Below are positions 58,400 through 64,000 of a stretch of DNA of 64,000 nt, one piece after another. Location: the NCBI GenBank assembly GCA_015232855.1, contig JADFYW010000003.1, positions 1 to 64,000 of the forward strand. The letters are read 5' to 3'. Below the pieces are notes generated by a model. That model ran no database searches. It was not told where the DNA came from and worked only from the letters and a program-made list of their open reading frames with translations. Each line of letters begins with the position of its first letter. Position 1 is the first letter of the stretch. Made by a program: the position numbers and the translations under genes. This stretch comes from Fibrobacteria bacterium. GTDB lineage: Bacteria > Fibrobacterota > Fibrobacteria > UBA11236 > JADFYW01.

Positions 58400-59788
58400 T
58401 TAAAGCGGAAAACTGATAATACAGGTTGTTCCGTTATCTTGTAATACCTCAAAACATCCATGGAGTTGATTTGCCAGGATATTGATGAGTTTCATACCGA
58501 AGCCATCAGATGATGTATGTGTTTTATCTATCCCAACACCATTGTCTTTAATGGTAAGTTTCGCCTGTTTGGTATCCTGGATCAGGGTAATATTGATCTG
58601 TCCTTCTTCTCGGTTTTTGAATGCGTGTTTAAGGACATTGGTAAAAATTTCATTGATGATAAGGCCAAAGGGAATTAACACGTCAACATGAATAGGGAAG
58701 TCATCTATGGTTTTATTAATGGAAATGTTTGTGGTTTTTGGGAAAATTTTTATGGATTCTACAATGAGAGTGGAAATATATGCCTCTGAAGATATTTCGC
58801 TGATATTTTCAGAATGATGGAGTTTGTCGTATAAGGTGGTCATACTGGAAATACGGCTTTTAATGTCTTGTAAAACAGATACCGTTTCCTGGTTGGTTAA
58901 TGAATGCATATGGATTGATATCATTGAACTTAGGGTGTTCAAATTGTTTTTAACTCGATGGTGCACTTCTTTTAGCAGAGTTTCTTTTTCTTCCAGTAAA
59001 GCAGATATTTTTGATTCTGCCTGTTTGCGTTCAGTGATATCCTGCACGGTGCCAATGACATAGGCTGGTTGTCCTTCACTGTCGCGTACTGCCTTTGCAC
59101 GTTCTACGACATACCGAACTTCTCCATCGGGTCTAATGATGCGGTGGCCAATTTCCGTATCCAGTTCTTTTTTAAGCAGTTCTGCCCGCTTTGTAAGGAA
59201 CTCTTTAAGATCATCGGGATGAATGGTCTTTTCAAAATTTTCTGCAGACACAATAAAATTGTCTTTATCAACTCCGAAAATGCAAAAAATCTCATCAGAC
59301 CAACTGAGCTCCTCATTTTTAATGTCCCAGCACCAATGTCCGATATGAGCTATATTTTGAGCCTGGTTTAACAGTTTTTCACTGTGACTAACCCGGTTAT
59401 GTGCCTCAAACAGAGCATAGGCCATCTCAATTGAGGATTGTAAAACAAATTCCCCTGAAGTTTTCAGAACATAGCCGTATCGCGTAATTTCTTTGATGGT
59501 GTTTACATGTTCATCATCCGAATAAGCCGTAAGAAATACAATGGGTAAATGCCGTTTTTTTAGAATTTCTTTGGCTGCTTTGTGGCCACTCATGTCTTCA
59601 CCAAGATGAATATCCATAAGGATCAGGCTGATTTCGTTACTTTCATCCTTTTCAATAATATCAATGGCGTTTTTACCCGAATTAGCAATAATTACCTGAT
59701 AACCAAAGTTTTCGAGGGTCTGGGTCTCATAAAGGGCAATTATTTGCTCGTCTTCAACCAGAAGGATTGTTTTTGGTTGGGTTTTCAT
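58400..59788 (-). CDS. REC-PAS-HisKA_2-HATPase sensor kinase
   Basis: 'LILMDIHLGEDMSG', PAS 'WDIKNEELSWSDEIFCIFG', 'LLKEVHHRVKNNLNTLSSMISIH', 'KDNGVGID'. Confidence 0.93.
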   Translation of the reverse strand: MKTQPKTILLVEDEQIIALYETQTLENFGYQVIIANSGKNAIDIIEKDESNEISLILMDIHLGEDMSGHKAAKEILKKRHLPIVFLTAYSDDEHVNTIKEITRYGYVLKTSGEFVLQSSIEMAYALFEAHNRVSHSEKLLNQAQNIAHIGHWCWDIKNEELSWSDEIFCIFGVDKDNFIVSAENFEKTIHPDDLKEFLTKRAELLKKELDTEIGHRIIRPDGEVRYVVERAKAVRDSEGQPAYVIGTVQDITERKQAESKISALLEEKETLLKEVHHRVKNNLNTLSSMISIHMHSLTNQETVSVLQDIKSRISSMTTLYDKLHHSENISEISSEAYISTLIVESIKIFPKTTNISINKTIDDFPIHVDVLIPFGLIINEIFTNVLKHAFKNREEGQINITLIQDTKQAKLTIKDNGVGIDKTHTSSDGFGMKLINILANQLHGCFEVLQDNGTTCIISFPL

Positions 59789-59942
59789 AAAGATTATAAC
59801 GTTTCAAATTGAGAAACTTATAAGTAGAAATAGTTATTGTTTTGTAAAAATTCAATTAAAAATAAATTGGATTAATTAATAGCTGGTTTTTGACTAGCAG
59901 GAAACTGTCCAAAAACACTGAATTTTGAAAGAATGCGGGTAT

Positions 59943-62105
59943 TTATGCCGGAAGAGGAAATGACAAAGATATCTGTGTTCCTTGCATCTTTTTTATTTCT
60001 AACTCTCCATCAAGCTGGTGCAACAGTGCGGTGACAATATTCATTCCAATAGATTTTGATTTGCTGATGTCGAAATCTTTTGGCAGACCTATTCCATTAT
60101 CATTTACTTCAAGAACACCATGAAACTTGTTTTGAGTGAGGGAAATGCAGATACCACCACTCGTATTTTCAAGAAAAGCATGTTGTAAAGAATTGGTAAT
60201 GAGCTCAACCGCAATAAGGCCTACTGATATGGCAGATTGTACTGGTATGGTTATAGCGTCCAGTTTTTGCCTGATGGTTATTTCAGGGACCGTAACCGGA
60301 ATTCGGGAGATAACTCTGGTTAAATATTCATCTAGTTTTACGTCTGCGGTTGATTCAGAAGTGTAAAGCAGACTGTAAAGTTCAAATATAGCTGAAACCT
60401 TGGAGTCAATTTGCTCAAGGGCTGTTTTGGCTTCATAAGAAGCGTTTGCATTACTAGTGAGCCTGATGATGCTTAAAACCATAGAAAAACTATCATTGAA
60501 ACGGCGTTGGAGTTCGCGCAACAGACTTTGTTTCTCTTCAAGAGATTTTTCTATACTGACTTCTGCTTGTTTTCGAGCAGTAATATCTGTTAATATACCA
60601 TCGACATACAATATACCGTTTTTGGCATAACTTTTTATGGCCCGGTTATATACCCAAATCCAATCACCGTTTTTCTTTTTTACCCGGTACTCTAATTCAA
60701 AATTTTCCTCTTTAACAAATAGAGCTGAATAGGCATTGCTTACTTTTTGTTTGTCACTTTGGTGAATGATTTGAACCCAGAATACCTGTTTATCTTGATA
60801 CAGTTCATCTGGTGAGTATCCAAGAATATTTCTTATGTTTTTACTTATCCAGTACATGTTACCATTATAGTCCGAAGTCCAGGTAGCATCTGGAATGTTA
60901 TTAATGATAAGACGATACTGCTCTTCCCGTTCACTCAAGCGGAGTTCTGTTTCTTTTCTGGCGGTGATATCTTCATGGCTTCCAATCATAAAAATGCCTT
61001 TGCCCTGCTCATCCCTAGTCACTATTTTTGCCTTTGTGTGTACCCAGCAATAAGCCTCTTGTTTAGTCCGAAGACGGTATTGGTCTTCGTAAAAATCGGG
61101 TTTTGTTTTGAGGTATTCAGCAGCGCCTTTAATAGCCCGGTCTTTGTCATCAGGGTGAATAAGGTCGGTCCAGGCATCGATACTTGCGGGAAACTCATCG
61201 GGTTTGTAGCCCAGCATTGTATAGAAGCGAGGGCTAAAATTAATCTCATCCTTATTAAAATCCCAGGTCCAGATGCCGTCAGTTGTTGCTTCTAAGGTGT
61301 TTTTAAGCAGTTCTTCATGTTGTAGCCGTTTAGTGATATCGGATAATATTACAATGAAACCGGTTACCCCATCACGGGAATTGGACATATAGCTCCAGTC
61401 AATATGGATATCCAGGACTTCTCCGGTTTTTGTGATACTTTTAGCATTATAAGATTCCGGTTCAGGCCTCTCTTTTTTAACATATTCAAAATAAGCCTTG
61501 TTTTGCTTTGCCAATTTCGGAGAGGCAGACAAATCCCATAAATATTTTCCGATAATCTCTTCTTCGGTGTATCCCAGGAATTTACCGGGAGTGGGGTTAC
61601 TGAATAGAATTTTACCATTAAGGTCCGTAATGAGGATACCATAAGGGGAGGCGTCTACCAGGGTTTTATATTTTTCTTCACTTATTCTTAGAGCTTCTTC
61701 CTTTTCTTTTTCACTTATTTTTGCATTAAATAACTTGAAAGCCATTTTTATGGAAGTATTGAGAACCGCAAATCCAGTGTTTTTTATAACATAGCCGTAT
61801 GATGCAATTTTCTCTGTTTTTTCAACAGTTTCCTGGTCGGTATGGTTGGAAAGAAATACGATGGGTAGTTCTTTTTTTTGAAGGATTAATGCAGAGGCCT
61901 GGGTCCCATCCATGCCATCCCCGAGATCTACATCCATAATAATAAGGTCCAGTGATTGGTTTTCTTCAGTGATGGTAATAGCCTCTTCTCCACTGCCTGC
62001 TACAATCACCTGGTAGCCACATTCCTCTAGTCTTTCTTTTTGCTCCAGGGCAATAAGGATTTCATCTTCTACGAGGAGGATGATTTTATTTTCTGAGGTA
62101 GTCAT
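59943..62105 (-). CDS. REC-PAS(x3)-HisKA_2-like/HATPase protein lacking the canonical H-box
   Basis: 'LIIMDVDLGDGMDG', three PAS/PAC modules, 'LLRELQRRFNDSFSMVLSIIRL', 'VNDNGIGLPKDFD'. Confidence 0.9.
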   Translation of the reverse strand: MTTSENKIILLVEDEILIALEQKERLEECGYQVIVAGSGEEAITITEENQSLDLIIMDVDLGDGMDGTQASALILQKKELPIVFLSNHTDQETVEKTEKIASYGYVIKNTGFAVLNTSIKMAFKLFNAKISEKEKEEALRISEEKYKTLVDASPYGILITDLNGKILFSNPTPGKFLGYTEEEIIGKYLWDLSASPKLAKQNKAYFEYVKKERPEPESYNAKSITKTGEVLDIHIDWSYMSNSRDGVTGFIVILSDITKRLQHEELLKNTLEATTDGIWTWDFNKDEINFSPRFYTMLGYKPDEFPASIDAWTDLIHPDDKDRAIKGAAEYLKTKPDFYEDQYRLRTKQEAYCWVHTKAKIVTRDEQGKGIFMIGSHEDITARKETELRLSEREEQYRLIINNIPDATWTSDYNGNMYWISKNIRNILGYSPDELYQDKQVFWVQIIHQSDKQKVSNAYSALFVKEENFELEYRVKKKNGDWIWVYNRAIKSYAKNGILYVDGILTDITARKQAEVSIEKSLEEKQSLLRELQRRFNDSFSMVLSIIRLTSNANASYEAKTALEQIDSKVSAIFELYSLLYTSESTADVKLDEYLTRVISRIPVTVPEITIRQKLDAITIPVQSAISVGLIAVELITNSLQHAFLENTSGGICISLTQNKFHGVLEVNDNGIGLPKDFDISKSKSIGMNIVTALLHQLDGELEIKKMQGTQISLSFPLPA

Positions 62106-62408
62106 GAAAAGTCTCTATTTAGTAAAAACTAATATGGTATGTTCCATACACGTTAGTTTATGCAGACTGAAAAATAAAGCCAGATAATTATGACAATTTT
62201 GCAATTATATAAAATTTATTTCAATTCACATATTTTAACCGGGGATGTATGGCGATAAAATGAAAATGTGTTGAATTGAAAGAATGATAAGTCGGAAACT
62301 ATGGGTTTACTAAAGATTGAGATGTTTGAGAAGTTTGTGGTTTTCGTTAGAACGATATACTTGCTTAGTGTCTGGTACTTATGATGTTCAAAAAAAATAA
62401 AGCGGTTA

Positions 62409-63365
62409 CTAAAATTTATACCCGGCAAATAAGGTTAGTTGTAATTTTTTGGCATCATGTTTATTGGCTTCCTGACTGAATTTTTGGCCTTCATATTCGT
62501 ATATGACTCCTAAGCCTGCCACCACATGATAAACTGTAATTACTTGAAATGTTGAACGTACATAATAGCCGTATCCATTTGCCCAGCCGGATATGTTTGC
62601 TTCGTTGTAGTCCTGATGGAATTTTAGGTTGGCATAATTAGGGCCGAGAGCTATGTCGATTTTTCTGGTAGTGGTCAAATAATAACCCGCCCATAATGTA
62701 TAAATGAGGCCAGCGCGCAATACATAGCCCGTGTAGAGGTCTTTGGAACCATCATCGTCTGTAGAGGCTGAAGCAATTGTATACAAATCACCACCCAGTT
62801 CCAGGCCGAATGGGTTCAAGAGATACTTAAACATGACACCCATATTTGTCTTGTTTACGGAAGGGTCTGTATCAAGTCCGGTATTCCCCTGGTTTCCAGA
62901 AATGACTTTTCCGAGTGAAATGTTTAAATCAATTTCAAGGCCTTTGTTGTGGAGGGTATCCAGTTTTTTAACCGGGGTGTTGGAGATCATAAAAGAAACT
63001 GAATCTTTATATACATCAATATCTGCATAATAACAGGGACCGTATAGAATATTTGGCTTCTCAATGTTATACATATTACCAAAGGCCCAATTGTTGTCAC
63101 ATAAGGTCTTGATAGCAAATTGTTGAATGCCTAATTCTGTATGGCATTTATTTTCGATGGATCGGAATTTAATAGTTTTTACCTTAGAAACTGAATCAGG
63201 AATAATGGCGTTTTTAACAACAAAAGATTTGCAGTTATCATAGTTTGATTGGAGATTGGTTTCTACGGTGCCTTTGTGAATAGCACAGTTGTTTAACCAA
63301 AATAACAACGAGAATAAGAAGATAATTCTTCGTACGCATAATACCGTAAACCATTTTTTTTTCAT
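62409..63365 (-). CDS. Putative lipoprotein / outer-membrane hypothetical protein
   Basis: 'IIFLFSLLFWLNNCAIHKG' lipobox-like; barrel-like C-terminal half ending 'LQLTLFAGYKF'. Confidence 0.7.
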   Translation of the reverse strand: MKKKWFTVLCVRRIIFLFSLLFWLNNCAIHKGTVETNLQSNYDNCKSFVVKNAIIPDSVSKVKTIKFRSIENKCHTELGIQQFAIKTLCDNNWAFGNMYNIEKPNILYGPCYYADIDVYKDSVSFMISNTPVKKLDTLHNKGLEIDLNISLGKVISGNQGNTGLDTDPSVNKTNMGVMFKYLLNPFGLELGGDLYTIASASTDDDGSKDLYTGYVLRAGLIYTLWAGYYLTTTRKIDIALGPNYANLKFHQDYNEANISGWANGYGYYVRSTFQVITVYHVVAGLGVIYEYEGQKFSQEANKHDAKKLQLTLFAGYKF

Positions 63366-63492
63366 AGGCGTATCAATAAGCATAATCTTCCCCCCTCCCT
63401 TATTTTCTAAAACCGGAATGGTAAACCCGGGTATTACTACAAGATTGTCATTTTTCTTGATATTTCCAAGCTTTAAAGCAGGTATAAAAAAA

Positions 63493-63511
63493 GACGGTTT
63501 TCATAACCGCC
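63493..63511. terminator. Bidirectional Rho-independent-type terminator
   Basis: GACGGTTTTCATAACCGCC flanked by A7 and T6; lies 3' of the minus-strand CDS at 63535. Confidence 0.75.
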
Positions 63512-63534
63512 TTTTTTATTTGGAAAAGATTTCA

Positions 63535-64000
63535 TTATTCTTCAAGCCCGAGTACCTTTTTTTGAGGTTTATCGGGGGTAGTTCGGATACCCCAGCCCGT
63601 ATGGGTGTTGGGGACTACTCTGCCTTTGATGTCATACATAGATTTGGAATCCCGTATAAGGGGATTAGTCAGTTGAACTGATTTTTTCCTATACTCATTT
63701 GTGGCAGTAATGTCTGTGGTATCAATAGAAAAGCCTGAAGTACTATACTTTACTTCGCCTTCCGATACCCAGGCCATCATTACTTCGTTACCACGGCCTG
63801 TGACCGTACCCCAGGCTTCAATAGCGGTATTTGCATCTACATCTTTATTTGATTCCCAAGAGGAACCCTTGTTAATCAAATACATAACTTCGCCATGAGC
63901 TGCGGTATCCTGGATATTTGCCATAGAGGAATGAACAACAATGGTTTCGCCATTATCAGTAATAAACATGGTAGCAGGCCATCCATATTCAACAACACCG
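63535..64000 (-). CDS. Hypothetical secreted protein, C-terminal part (5' end beyond window)
   Basis: Frame is open to nt 64000 ('GVVEYGWPAT|MFITDNGE...'); C-term contains 'SMYDIKGRVVPN'. Confidence 0.65.
   Translation of the reverse strand, partial: GVVEYGWPATMFITDNGETIVVHSSMANIQDTAAHGEVMYLINKGSSWESNKDVDANTAIEAWGTVTGRGNEVMMAWVSEGEVKYSTSGFSIDTTDITATNEYRKKSVQLTNPLIRDSKSMYDIKGRVVPNTHTGWGIRTTPDKPQKKVLGLEE

Noticed and set aside
1-64000. tRNA, rRNA, CRISPR, IS or prophage signatures
   Set aside because: No T-loop/CCA-like tRNA segments, rRNA core motifs, regularly spaced CRISPR repeats, transposase or phage structural ORFs were found by reading. A tRNAscan/Infernal run would be decisive.

Overview
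This is a chromosomal window of about 38-40% GC from an FCB-type Gram-negative bacterium. A Fibrobacterota/Chitinivibrionia-like origin is my inference from the C25/PorU-like protease, the T9SS-style C-termini and the gene content. It is mostly densely packed housekeeping operons: lexA, yebC-ruvCAB, smpB, HU, rlmB, carA, tatC, rnd, trpS, obgE, map, a DEAD-box helicase, yqgE, comF and trpB2. A phosphate-response region follows at about 43-58.4 kb: phoB-phoR, a TonB-dependent receptor, a purple-acid-phosphatase-like enzyme, a porin and pstSCAB-phoU. Signal-transduction genes flank both ends. I saw no rRNA, tRNA, CRISPR array, prophage or IS transposase. The strongest items for a second look are: (1) a TatA/B-like N-terminus fused in frame to 5-formyltetrahydrofolate cyclo-ligase and overlapping tatC by 4 bp; (2) two near-identical three-unit, 11-bp-period direct repeats (Pho-box-like) at identical spacing to a -10, upstream of the porin and of pstS; (3) a translationally coupled trio of membrane spermidine-synthase-like protein, small His-rich membrane protein and radical SAM enzyme with a Tat-like leader; (4) a REC-PAS sensor kinase that appears to lack its phospho-accepting His beside an intact paralogue; (5) a histone-H1-like KKKVA-repeat protein with a C-terminal HTH; (6) a family of paired palindromic intergenic repeats and separate heptamer repeats. 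The first and last CDSs are cut by the window edges.
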